A stretch of DNA of 64,000 bases from Roseiarcus sp963835955 (GTDB taxonomy: Bacteria; Pseudomonadota; Alphaproteobacteria; Rhizobiales; Beijerinckiaceae). The stretch spans positions 261,302-325,301 of the forward strand of contig CAWIHZ010000001.1 of assembly GCA_963835955.1 (NCBI GenBank), given 5' to 3'. Position numbers and translations under genes: made by a program. The notes below the pieces were generated by a model, which saw only the letters and a program-made list of their open reading frames with translations, was not told where the DNA came from and ran no database searches. This document shows positions 7,904 to 16,167 of this stretch, in pieces (within the stretch, counting starts at the first letter, position 1; each line of letters begins with the position of its first letter).

Positions 7904-8450
7904 GACGCTGAGAAGGCTCGCGGACGAGGCCGATGGCGATGCGCGGGCCGGCGCCCCGCGCGAGGCCGCCCAGGATGCCGACGTTCTCTTATTGGCCGTG
8001 CACTGGCTGCGCGTCGACGACGCGCTGAATCAGGCGGGCGACTTGTCCGGCAAGGTTGTCGTAACCTGCTCGCTGCCGATGAACGCCGACAATACCGAAC
8101 TCGTCGTCGCCCACAGCTCCTCGGGCGCGGAGGAACTCGCAAAAAAGATCCCCAAGGCGCGGGTCGTCTGCGCCTTCAACACCGTGCCGAGCGAAGTGTT
8201 ATTTGGCGTCTTCGAGAACCGGCGCAAAGCCATGAGGCCCAGCCTCGTCTACTGCGGGGACGATTCGAGCAGCAAAGAAATTGCCGCGGAACTGATCAGC
8301 GACGTGGGTTTCGATCCGGTCGACGCCGGCCCCTTGCGGATCGCCCGTTACACCGAGCCGTTCGCCCTGCTGGTCGCCCAACTTGCGTACGAGGGGGGCG
8401 GCGGCCCCGAACTGGCCTACCGGTTCGAGCGGTTTGGGCGACCGACATGA
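7800..8450 (+). CDS. NADPH-dependent F420 reductase-family oxidoreductase
   Basis: A 216-residue Rossmann protein (NADP_oxidored_4 / F420:NADPH oxidoreductase family). The nucleotide loop MRVGVLGSGLMGGKLG is at the N-terminus, and the body (LLLAVHWLRVDDAL; VCAFNTVPSEVL) matches NADP-binding F420-reductase relatives. Most alphaproteobacterial members probably use other acceptors, since F420 synthesis is rare in the class. A local ribosome site (gaggaa, 7789-7794) precedes ATG 7800. It lies last in the LysR-linked run of redox genes. Its stop codon lies inside the first copy of an intergenic repeat. Confidence 0.88.
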   Translation: MRVGVLGSGLMGGKLGTLFARAGHEVVFSYARSFETLRRLADEADGDARAGAPREAAQDADVLLLAVHWLRVDDALNQAGDLSGKVVVTCSLPMNADNTELVVAHSSSGAEELAKKIPKARVVCAFNTVPSEVLFGVFENRRKAMRPSLVYCGDDSSSKEIAAELISDVGFDPVDAGPLRIARYTEPFALLVAQLAYEGGGGPELAYRFERFGRPT

Positions 8451-8530
8451 AAATAGCATGGGATGCGTTGGCGTTATGCGGCGTGAGCATGCCTTCGGGG
8501 GTGAGGCGCCGCCGCCATTTTCATCCATAA
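8446..8530 (+). repeat. dispersed 85-bp intergenic repeat, copy 1
   Basis: Bases 8446-8530 match 14326-14410 with five mismatches and no gap (80/85). Similarity fades over the next 30 bases. The inner unit (8447-8524) is bounded by an exact 8-bp inverted repeat, atgaaaat/attttcat, so it can fold back on itself. It starts inside the stop codon of the upstream gene. It encodes no transposase and resembles a MITE-like or palindromic intergenic element. Confidence 0.9.
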
Positions 8531-8763
8531 TTTGCGCGCCGCCAGGCGCAGGTTGGCTCCCAAGCCGGCTCCTCGAAAGCCGCATCTAAAGCCCTCCGCC
8601 CTGATCCCCTCCGGCTTTTCCATATTAAGGCCGCGCGCTGGAATCGTCGTTCGAGGCCGCTTCGCGGCGCCTCAGGACCAGGGACCGCGAGGTTGGCGCG
8701 GCTCCCTCGAGAGGAACCGCGCCCGCCTGTCCAAAGCGCTTTCCTCCAGGACGCGACGCGCCC

Positions 8764-9954
8764 TTATGTCCCCCATGGCCTGAACTGTTTCGATAATGCG
8801 ACGCCCTGTCCCTGGTAGTTGGAATTTGCGTCCCTGCCGTACAATTGTTCGGTGAGCCCGCCCGCCAGCGGCGAATAGCGCAACCAGCCGACGATTTGCC
8901 CGTCCTCCAGCGAAAACGAGACGCCGTAGGAGCGAACCTCGAGCACGGCCTTGCTGCCCGCCGCCTTGTTGTCGACGAATCCAAACCCCGGATCGAAGAA
9001 TCCCGCATAATGGACGCGGAATTCGCCAGATCGCGCGTCGTAAGGCACCATTTCGGCCGCGAGTTGTGGCGGGACGCCGACATCTTCACGCGTCGCCAGA
9101 ATGTAAAAATCACCCTGGTCCAGATTGAGCCGGCCCCCGCCGCTCTCGATCCTGTCCCAGAATTCGCGCGGGTCGTAATGACCAATCAAATCCACATCGA
9201 TCTTGTTCGCGCTCTTCTTGGCCTTGTAGCCGATCGCCGCTCCAGACCCGGCGCCTTGGAGATCGACGGTGACGGGGACCAGCAAGCCGTCCCGGAGCGG
9301 CAGCGGGGGACCGGGAGAGCCTATCAGCCGCCCGCTCTTATAGAACCTTTCGATCTCCACCTGCGGCATCGGCCCAATGCCGCGCTGCAGGCGAAGCTGG
9401 CTCAGACGCACCCCGGGCCGCACGACGACGCTGAACGTGAGAGGCGCGACTTCGAGGTACAGAGGCCCTTTGTAGCCGGGCTCCACCCGATCGAACGCGG
9501 TCGCGCGATCGGCGATTAGGCGGGTCAGGATGTCCAATCTGCCCGTGGAGCTCTTGGGATTGGCGATGCCAGTCAATTCCGCAGAAAGCGAGACCGCCTC
9601 GAACAGCTCGATGACGTAGATCGCGCCGCGCTCCAGCACCGGCTCCCGATCGAGGTCGATTGCCGGCAGTCCGTCGAGCTGCTGGATTTTTTCCATCACC
9701 GTCGCGCTGGAGCCGGGCAAGAAGCTGGCGCTTACGCGATAGGCGCGGCGCCCCAAACGCAAGTCCAGGCTCGCTGGCTGCAATTGACTGGGCTCAATCT
9801 CAACCGTGCTGGCGATGACGCGGGCGCGCACCATCTCCCGCAGTTGCTGGTGCGGCAGCACTCCGGTCCTGCGAGCCTCGACGGCGCTGGGCGGGCGTTC
9901 CTCGGGGTGGGAAAACAAGGTCGTCGAATTGTCTCCCCCGCCCATGGTCGACAT
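8764..9954 (-). CDS. dcd: 2'-deoxycytidine 5'-triphosphate deaminase (two-domain alphaproteobacterial type)
   Basis: Converts dCTP to dUTP, feeding dUTPase and thymidylate synthesis. At up to 396 residues it is twice the length of the E. coli enzyme and has two dUTPase-like halves, as is usual in alphaproteobacteria. The first half carries QPASLDLRLG and the signature NPKSSTGRLDILTRLIADR. The second half begins near LQGAGSG and has the AGFFDPGFGF element. The start may be later than 9954: the first about 30 residues are unconserved and family similarity begins at GVLPHQQL. It lies 42 bases downstream of the radical SAM gene on the same strand, so the two are probably co-transcribed. Confidence 0.9.
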   Translation of the reverse strand: MSTMGGGDNSTTLFSHPEERPPSAVEARRTGVLPHQQLREMVRARVIASTVEIEPSQLQPASLDLRLGRRAYRVSASFLPGSSATVMEKIQQLDGLPAIDLDREPVLERGAIYVIELFEAVSLSAELTGIANPKSSTGRLDILTRLIADRATAFDRVEPGYKGPLYLEVAPLTFSVVVRPGVRLSQLRLQRGIGPMPQVEIERFYKSGRLIGSPGPPLPLRDGLLVPVTVDLQGAGSGAAIGYKAKKSANKIDVDLIGHYDPREFWDRIESGGGRLNLDQGDFYILATREDVGVPPQLAAEMVPYDARSGEFRVHYAGFFDPGFGFVDNKAAGSKAVLEVRSYGVSFSLEDGQIVGWLRYSPLAGGLTEQLYGRDANSNYQGQGVALSKQFRPWGT

Positions 9955-9996
9955 GCTCCCCCTCTCCCCGAGCGCCCCAGCCCTGATCGTCAGCCC

Positions 9997-11769
9997 TTAT
10001 CCCGCCGCTTCGGTTTGGGCCTCGGCGCCCTTGTGCCTCTTGGCTTGGCGGACCGCCTTCTCGACCGCGGCGCGCGCCGAATCATTCAGCTCGAACATTT
10101 CCAGATGTTCTCCGGGCGCGTCCTCGACCGGCGAAATCGCCAGATCCATGTACGCTGCGGCGTTCGGATCCTTCTGCGCGCGTTTGCGCATCCGATGCAG
10201 TTTCACAGCATAGGCGCCGAAGCGCGCCAGTTTGACCGCCGTCTGCCAGACATGGCGTGGGTAGAACACAAAGGCTGATTCGACCGGCAATTCCGGGCGC
10301 CGCTGGGTTCGGTCCTTGCGGCGCAAATAGCCACATTGCTGCGGATGGACATTCTCAAAATAGGCGGCGCCGTAGACCTGCAGAGCGCCGCGCCAAATCG
10401 TGACTGGATTGACGCCGTAAGCAACATTGCGCCGCATCAACCGTTCGACGTGCTCGTCAGTGTAGTACCAGCTCCACATGTCCTGATATGTTTTCTGCCA
10501 CTCTTGGCGGCTCATGCGCGGATGCTCGATCGTCGCTGTTTCGAGATCGTATTTGTTAAGGTCAGGATCCATCCAAACCCCGCCCTCGTGGAGCTTCTTG
10601 TGATCCTCGGAACCGGGCAGGGGCGTCAGCATCGTGAATTCCAACAGATCGACCGGCAATTCCCGCTGGATGATCTCGATGTCGCGATGGATGGTTTCGG
10701 GCGTGTCCCCGGGCAGCCCCATGATGAAACCGGCGTACGTGATGACGCCGGCCTTTTTCCAAGCCTGGAACATCGTCCGATATTCGGTGATCCGGTTCTG
10801 GTTTTTCTTCATCGCGACCAGATTGTCGGGATTGATGCTTTCCAGCCCGACGAAGGCGTAGCGACAGCCGGCGCGCGCCGCCTTGTCGATGAAATTCGGG
10901 ATCTTGTGGGCGAGGGTGTCGACCTGGATCAGGAAGCGCGCGTGAAGGCCCCGCTGTTCCCTCAGCTCAATCATCCGGTCGAAAATCGCCTCCCAATTCC
11001 GGTTACGGGCGAAGTTGTCGTCGGTAATGAAAAATCGCGTGACGCCCTCGGCCGCGCTCCGCTCGATAATGCGTTGAATGTCGTCGGCGTCGCGAAACCG
11101 GGACTTGCGGCCCTGCACATTGATGATGGTGCAGAAGGAACACTGAAACGGACAGCCCCTCCCGGCATCGAACGACGATAAGACGCCATCATAGCGCTGG
11201 ACGAGCTTCCGCGGCAGAAACGGGATGGTGCGGCCCTGCATGCCCGGCAGATCGTCCATGTAATTGTAGATCGGCTTGGCGTCGCCGCGGTCCACGTCCC
11301 GCAGGAAAGCCTCGAAATGCTCCTCCGCTTCCCCGGCGTAGAGAATGACGCCGAGACCGACAGCCTCTTGAAGTTCCGGCGTCAAATCCTTGAGCATGGC
11401 GAGGCAGCCGCTGACGTGAAACCCGCCGATGGCTACGACGACGCCCTGCGCCCGGAACCGACGAGCGATCGCCATTGCGCGAGGAAACTGGTTCGACTGG
11501 ACGCCGACCAGGCAGACAAGCCCAGCGTGGCCGGATCGCTTGATTCGGTTTGCAATCCGCTCAACCGGAATTCTGATGTTCATTTCATCGTAGGCGTTGA
11601 CCTCGATCGAAACGTCGTCGCCGAGCACACGCCTCTCGGCGCAATCGGTCGCGATCGCATGCAGACAAGCCATGGAATTGGAGGGGATCCAAGCCTTCCA
11701 CCATTGAATGACGTAGCCGTCCTTGTCGTAATGCGAGGGCTTGATGATCTCGACGTGAAACGTAGACAT
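9997..11769 (-). CDS. B12-binding-domain radical SAM protein
   Basis: A 590-residue enzyme. An N-terminal cobalamin-binding-like Rossmann region (about residues 5-170, including VCLVGVQSNQFPRA and VVAIGGFHVSG) precedes the radical SAM barrel with the 4Fe-4S motif CPFQCSFC (CX3CX2C). A long C-terminal extension follows. No His in a classical DxHxxG cobalamin motif stands out, so the B12 domain may bind base-off cobalamin weakly or not at all. The family occurs in many Hyphomicrobiales, but I know no assigned reaction; it does not resemble the hopanoid methylases HpnP or HpnR. I chose ATG 11769 over the earlier TTG because an ATG with upstream ggggag is available. Confidence 0.88.
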   Translation of the reverse strand: MSTFHVEIIKPSHYDKDGYVIQWWKAWIPSNSMACLHAIATDCAERRVLGDDVSIEVNAYDEMNIRIPVERIANRIKRSGHAGLVCLVGVQSNQFPRAMAIARRFRAQGVVVAIGGFHVSGCLAMLKDLTPELQEAVGLGVILYAGEAEEHFEAFLRDVDRGDAKPIYNYMDDLPGMQGRTIPFLPRKLVQRYDGVLSSFDAGRGCPFQCSFCTIINVQGRKSRFRDADDIQRIIERSAAEGVTRFFITDDNFARNRNWEAIFDRMIELREQRGLHARFLIQVDTLAHKIPNFIDKAARAGCRYAFVGLESINPDNLVAMKKNQNRITEYRTMFQAWKKAGVITYAGFIMGLPGDTPETIHRDIEIIQRELPVDLLEFTMLTPLPGSEDHKKLHEGGVWMDPDLNKYDLETATIEHPRMSRQEWQKTYQDMWSWYYTDEHVERLMRRNVAYGVNPVTIWRGALQVYGAAYFENVHPQQCGYLRRKDRTQRRPELPVESAFVFYPRHVWQTAVKLARFGAYAVKLHRMRKRAQKDPNAAAYMDLAISPVEDAPGEHLEMFELNDSARAAVEKAVRQAKRHKGAEAQTEAAG

Positions 11770-12045
11770 GACCCGACATCTCCCCAACCCAATAAATTCG
11801 ACGCGGCGAATGGCGAGGTCCTAAGTTTCAGCATTGCCCAAAACGCGAATCCGATCGGCTTTACGGGGGCCGGTCCGTCCTCGGCCGGTCACAGAAACTC
11901 CCCCTTCGCCCGTTATCATTCTTCTCGCTCGTATAGAGCAACCAGGCGCCACCCGTCAAAATGGCGTCGAAGCAGCGGAACCGCGCGGCGGCGGCCGGCG
12001 TTGCAGCTGACGACGGAGGGCGTATTTGATGAGAGGAGCGCTATT

Positions 12046-12477
12046 ATGCCGGACATGGTCCTCAGGTCGTTCTCACCGCAGACACGACACTTTTTGGATG
12101 TCTCGCCGATGATCTCCGCGCTTCGCTTTCAGCCGGACGATTTCGAATATTCGCACGGCTGGCTGCGGCACGTTCCGAGTCGTCACTGCTTTCAGTTCGA
12201 GCCGACGGGACAGGTGACGATCGACGCAATTTGCGGATGCGCGGGCGCATCGATTCATCCGGAGCAGGCCGATCAATTGACCGCGATGTTTCAGACCTGG
12301 CGCCAAGCCTATTGGCAACCGCTGCAAAGGGATCGCGAGTTCGCATCGCATTTTCGGAAGCCGAATTCCTTGGTCAGGTTGTTTCGGGATGTGAGGATGG
12401 CCTGGCGGCGATTCCAGGGTCGCGCCAAGCCGATCGAACTCGCGGTTGGCGATCTCTCGGCGACGCCCGCGGAATAG
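12046..12477 (+). CDS. hypothetical protein, divergent from radical SAM gene
   Basis: A 143-residue soluble protein with no recognised family. ATG 12046 follows the ribosome site gagagga (12031-12037). Visible features are FSPQTRHFLDVSPMISALRFQP, a Cys pair in ICGCAG and an amphipathic C-terminal half rich in Arg and aromatics (WRQAYWQPL). There is no signal peptide or membrane segment. The 276-base gap to the radical SAM start probably holds both promoters. The orientation suggests possible joint control with that enzyme, which is inference. Confidence 0.7.
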   Translation: MPDMVLRSFSPQTRHFLDVSPMISALRFQPDDFEYSHGWLRHVPSRHCFQFEPTGQVTIDAICGCAGASIHPEQADQLTAMFQTWRQAYWQPLQRDREFASHFRKPNSLVRLFRDVRMAWRRFQGRAKPIELAVGDLSATPAE

Positions 12478-12580
12478 CCAAGCCATATGAGCCTCGGCCG
12501 CCAAGGCTGGCCTTGGCCGGCTCATAGCGGGGCCGCGCGGTTTTGCGCGCCGTTGGTTCTCGGGCGCACCCGCCGCCTCG

Positions 12581-14206
12581 TCACCGCGCCGATACCGGCG
12601 GCGCGAGTCGACGCGCGCGAAAATCAGTAATCATCTCGCGAGCGGCATTGTGGCCGGGAGCGCCCGTGACGCCGCCGCCGGGGTGGGTCGAGGCGCCGCA
12701 CATGTAGAGTCCGGGAATCGGCGAGCGATAATCGGCATGTCCGAGGACGGGTCGCGCTGAATAGAGCTGGTCGAGGCTGAGGCAGCCGTGAAAGATGTCG
12801 CCGCCGACAAGGCCGAAGTCCCGCTCCAGGTCGAGCGGCGAGAGAATTTGACTGGCGATGACAGAGGCCCTGAAGCCCGGCGCGTAAGCGTCCACTGTGT
12901 CGATCATCAGGTCGGCGACCGTATTCCGCGCCTCGTCCCAGGAACGCCCGTCTGGCAGGATCGGCGCGACATGCTGACAGAACAGCGAGGCGACGTGGCG
13001 CCCCTCGGGCGCGAGGGTGTCATCAAGCGTCGAGGGGATCAACATTTCGATGATCGGCGCCCCGGACCAGCCCAATCGCCGGGCGTCCATCCAAGCCTGC
13101 TCCATATACTCCAGGCTCGGCGCGATCACGATTCCCGCGCCGTGATGTTCGGCCGCATCGCGCCCTGGCAGGCAGGAAAAGCTTGGCAGTTCGGCGAGCG
13201 CGACATTCATCCGGAAGACCCCCGAAGCGCTGCGCCAGGAGGCGATGCGGGCGCGAAAATCGGCGGGCAGCGTCGCGGGGTCGAGGAGCTTTTCGAAAGT
13301 CAGTTTCGGATGGAGGTTCGAGACGACCGCGTGCGCCTCGATCCGCTCGCCCTTTCGCGTGACGACGCCGGCGGCCCGGCCCTTCTCCACCAGAATTTCG
13401 ACAACCGGGCTATTCGTACGAATCTCGACCCCGCGCGCGCCGCATGAGCGCGCCATGGCTTGCGTAATCGCGCCCATGCCGCCAATCGCGTGGCCCCAGA
13501 CGCCCCTCTTGCCGTTGGTCTCGCCCCAGCAATGATGCAGCAAGACATAGCCGGCGCCCGCGGCGTAGGGGCTGGCATAGGTTCCGACGATCCCGTCGAA
13601 GCCCAGGATCGCCTTGATCGGATCGCTTTCGAACCAATGGTCGAGAACATCGCCCGCCGAGCGGGTGAAAATCTCGACGAGATCGCGCTGGCCCTCCAGG
13701 CCAAGCGGGCGCAGTCGGTTTGCGAACCTTGCCGTATCGAGTAGACCGCTGAGACTGGCGACGAGCCCCCGTCCCGTCGCCACGTTTGGCGGCGTTTCTA
13801 GCGCGACGGCGCGCAGGACGTCGGCCATGCGTTCGAGCCGCAACTCGTAGGCCTCGAGCCTCGCAGCGTCGCGGGAGGAGAACTTGGCGACCTCGGCCTT
13901 CGTTCGTCCCGGCGCGGCTTTGAGATAGCGCCCGTCCGGCAGAGGCAGGAAGTTGGAAATCGGGCGCTCGACAATGCGCAAGCCATGGTCGGCGAGATCG
14001 AGGTCGCGGATGATTCTCGGATTGAGCAGCGAGACCGTGTAAGCGGCGACGGAATTGTAAAAACCGGGATAAAATTCCTCGGTGACCGCCGCGCCTCCGA
14101 CGACCGCGCGACCCTCCAGCACCGTCACTTTAAGCCCCGCAGCGGCGAGGTAGGCCGCCGCCGTCAGGCCGTTGTGGCCTCCCCCGACGACGACGACGTC
14201 GCGCAT
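12581..14206 (-). CDS. FAD-dependent oxidoreductase, PYROXD2/CrtI-like
   Basis: A 541-residue flavoprotein of the phytoene-desaturase/PYROXD2 superfamily. The FAD dinucleotide fold is at the very N-terminus (VVVVGGGHNGLTAAAYLA) with the ribose-binding Glu in VLEGRAVVGG. The C-terminal FAD motif is GLYMCGASTHPGGGVTGAPGHNAA. Members oxidise lipophilic substrates or have no known substrate, and no carotenoid genes are nearby. The ATG at 14206 is directly preceded by a perfect 16-bp inverted repeat. The gene follows the ALDH7-type gene on the same strand, 234 bases downstream. Confidence 0.9.
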   Translation of the reverse strand: MRDVVVVGGGHNGLTAAAYLAAAGLKVTVLEGRAVVGGAAVTEEFYPGFYNSVAAYTVSLLNPRIIRDLDLADHGLRIVERPISNFLPLPDGRYLKAAPGRTKAEVAKFSSRDAARLEAYELRLERMADVLRAVALETPPNVATGRGLVASLSGLLDTARFANRLRPLGLEGQRDLVEIFTRSAGDVLDHWFESDPIKAILGFDGIVGTYASPYAAGAGYVLLHHCWGETNGKRGVWGHAIGGMGAITQAMARSCGARGVEIRTNSPVVEILVEKGRAAGVVTRKGERIEAHAVVSNLHPKLTFEKLLDPATLPADFRARIASWRSASGVFRMNVALAELPSFSCLPGRDAAEHHGAGIVIAPSLEYMEQAWMDARRLGWSGAPIIEMLIPSTLDDTLAPEGRHVASLFCQHVAPILPDGRSWDEARNTVADLMIDTVDAYAPGFRASVIASQILSPLDLERDFGLVGGDIFHGCLSLDQLYSARPVLGHADYRSPIPGLYMCGASTHPGGGVTGAPGHNAAREMITDFRARRLAPPVSAR

Positions 14207-14222
14207 CGGCTTTCCGCCCGCG

Positions 14223-14264
14223 CTAAGCGGGGATTCGTCGGCTCGCCAACGAATCCCCGCTTAG
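14223..14264. repeat. perfect 16-bp inverted repeat (10-base loop)
   Basis: Arm 1 (14223-14238, ctaagcggggattcgt) is the exact reverse complement of arm 2 (14249-14264), with a 10-base spacer. It ends 17 bases before the start codon of the PYROXD2-like gene, so it would lie in its leader RNA. There is no T-run on either strand, which argues against a standard terminator. It may be an operator, an mRNA stability hairpin or a palindromic repeat element. Confidence 0.85.
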
Positions 14265-14325
14265 AGTCCTATGAAGAAGCAATATTCCCACCCCAAGACC
14301 AGTGGCCGCTTTTCGGAAATCCTGC

Positions 14326-14410
14326 CATGAAAATAGCATAGGATGCGTTGGCGTTATGCGGCATGAGCATGCCTTCGGGGGTGACGCGCCGCGACCATTT
14401 TCATCCATAA
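14326..14410 (+). repeat. dispersed 85-bp intergenic repeat, copy 2
   Basis: Second copy of the element at 8446-8530 in the same orientation, with five mismatches over 85 bases and the same atgaaaat/attttcat bounding inverted repeat. It lies just downstream of the ALDH7-type gene, whose stop is at 14441-14443. Both copies therefore abut the 3' end of a gene, though on opposite sides. Confidence 0.9.
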
Positions 14411-14440
14411 TGGCGCGCCCCCAAGGCGCTGGTTGGCCGC

Positions 14441-15943
14441 TTAGAAGTCGAACTTCACGCCTTGGGCCAGCGGCAGCCGCGAGGAATAGTTCACAGTGCT
14501 CGTCTGGCGGCGCATGTAGCTCTTCCAAGCGTCGGATCCGCTCTCGCGTCCGCCTCCCGTTTCCTTTTCGCCGCCGAAAGCGCCCCCGATCTCGGCGCCC
14601 GACGGGCCGATATTTACATTGGCGATGCCGCAGTCGGAGCCCACCGCCGAAAGGAATGTCTCGGCCTCGCGCATGTCGAGCGTGAAGATGCAGGACGACA
14701 GGCCCTGGGGCACGTCGTTGTGGAGCGCGATCGCCTCGTCGAAGGCGTCGTAGCCGAGCACATAGAGGATCGGCGCGAAGGTTTCCTCGCGAACGGTCGC
14801 GGTCTGGCCGGGCATCTCGACAATCGCCGGCTCGACATAGGCGCCGGCGTTGGCCGCGCCATCCTCAACCGCGCGGCCGCCGTGAACGACGCCGCCCTCC
14901 GCCCGCGCGCGAGCGAGCGCGGCCTGCATCTTGTCGCGCGCGACGTGGTCAATGAGCGGGCCAACCAGCGTGCGCGAATCACGCGGATCGCCGATCGGCA
15001 GGCTCGAATAGGCCTTGACGAGGCGCCGGGTTAGGTCTGCCCGGATCGAACGATGGACGATGAGGCGGCGCAATGACGTGCACCGTTGCCCTGCGGTTCC
15101 AACCGCGGAGAACAGGATCGCCCTGACGGCCATGTCGAGATCGGCCGAAGGGGCGACGATCATGCCGTTGTTGCCGCCGAGTTCGAGTATGGCGCGGCCA
15201 AATCGGGTCGCGACCTTCGGGCCGACGGCCGCGCCCATGCGCGTCGAACCCGTCGCCGAGACGATCGGAACGTCTTTGGACGCGACCAAGGCTTCGCCGA
15301 TCGCGGGCCCGCCGACGACGATCTGCGCGAGGCCTTGCGGCGCGTCGGCGCCGAAGCGCGTCAACGCGCGACCGAGGATTTTCATCGTCGCGAGCGCGCT
15401 TAGCGGCGTCTTCTCGGACGGCTTCCAGATGACAGGATCGCCGCAGACGAGCGCCAGCGCCGCGTTCCAAGACCAGACCGCGACCGGGAAGTTGAACGCT
15501 GAGATCACCGCGCAAGGCCCCATCGGATGCCAGGTCTCCATCATCCGATGGCCGGGACGTTCCGAGGCGATGGTGAGGCCGTATATTTGGCGCGACAGGC
15601 CAACGGCGAAATCGCAAATGTCGATCATCTCCTGCACTTCGCCGAGGCCTTCCGAGACGATCTTGCCCGCTTCCAAAGTCACTAGAGCCCCGAGGGCGTC
15701 CTTGGACGCGCGCAGCTCCTCGCCGAGCAGACGCACGAGTTCGCCGCGACGCGGCGCCGGAACGTCCCGCCAGACGCGAAAGGCGCTTTGCGCCCGCGCA
15801 ATGACCGCGGGCATGTCCGAGGGAGGCGTCTCGGAAACCCGGGCGATTTCCGCGCCGTCGATTGGCGAACGAACGGCGAGCAGGCCGCCCGAAATCTCGG
15901 TCGCCCTGAAGCCAGCATCTTTAAGAACGCGGTGGATGGTCAT
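14441..15943 (-). CDS. ALDH7-family dehydrogenase (alpha-aminoadipic semialdehyde / piperideine-6-carboxylate dehydrogenase)
   Basis: A 500-residue NAD-dependent aldehyde dehydrogenase most like antiquitin/AmaB, which oxidises alpha-aminoadipic semialdehyde in lysine degradation. The catalytic Cys is in GTAGQRCTSLRR and the general-base Glu in ILELGGNNGM. SAFNFPVAVWSWN and the C-terminal NVNIGPSGAEIGGAFGGEKETGGGRESGSDAWKSY region (positions near 14510-14610) are typical of ALDH7 rather than other ALDH classes. The lysine pathway partners are not in the window, so the physiological role is inferred from the family only. It is divergent from the epsI gene. Confidence 0.9.
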   Translation of the reverse strand: MTIHRVLKDAGFRATEISGGLLAVRSPIDGAEIARVSETPPSDMPAVIARAQSAFRVWRDVPAPRRGELVRLLGEELRASKDALGALVTLEAGKIVSEGLGEVQEMIDICDFAVGLSRQIYGLTIASERPGHRMMETWHPMGPCAVISAFNFPVAVWSWNAALALVCGDPVIWKPSEKTPLSALATMKILGRALTRFGADAPQGLAQIVVGGPAIGEALVASKDVPIVSATGSTRMGAAVGPKVATRFGRAILELGGNNGMIVAPSADLDMAVRAILFSAVGTAGQRCTSLRRLIVHRSIRADLTRRLVKAYSSLPIGDPRDSRTLVGPLIDHVARDKMQAALARARAEGGVVHGGRAVEDGAANAGAYVEPAIVEMPGQTATVREETFAPILYVLGYDAFDEAIALHNDVPQGLSSCIFTLDMREAETFLSAVGSDCGIANVNIGPSGAEIGGAFGGEKETGGGRESGSDAWKSYMRRQTSTVNYSSRLPLAQGVKFDF

Positions 15944-16167
15944 CAGTCTCTTTGCCGTCTTGGTTCACGAGACGGCGCCGACCGCCGCGTGAAAACGTCT
16001 CTTCGAGCGCAATTCCGGCCGCCGGGCAAGTCCAATGTCGCCTGGCGAAGACGCTCGTCGTTTCGCAAGCGCGGTTTCGCATGCGCGGGTCCGCGTTGCG
16101 TTCGCGGTCGGCGCGCCTATATTCACACGGCGCGGCCGGAAGCCGGCGCGGAGCGAGGGTAGAGCGG

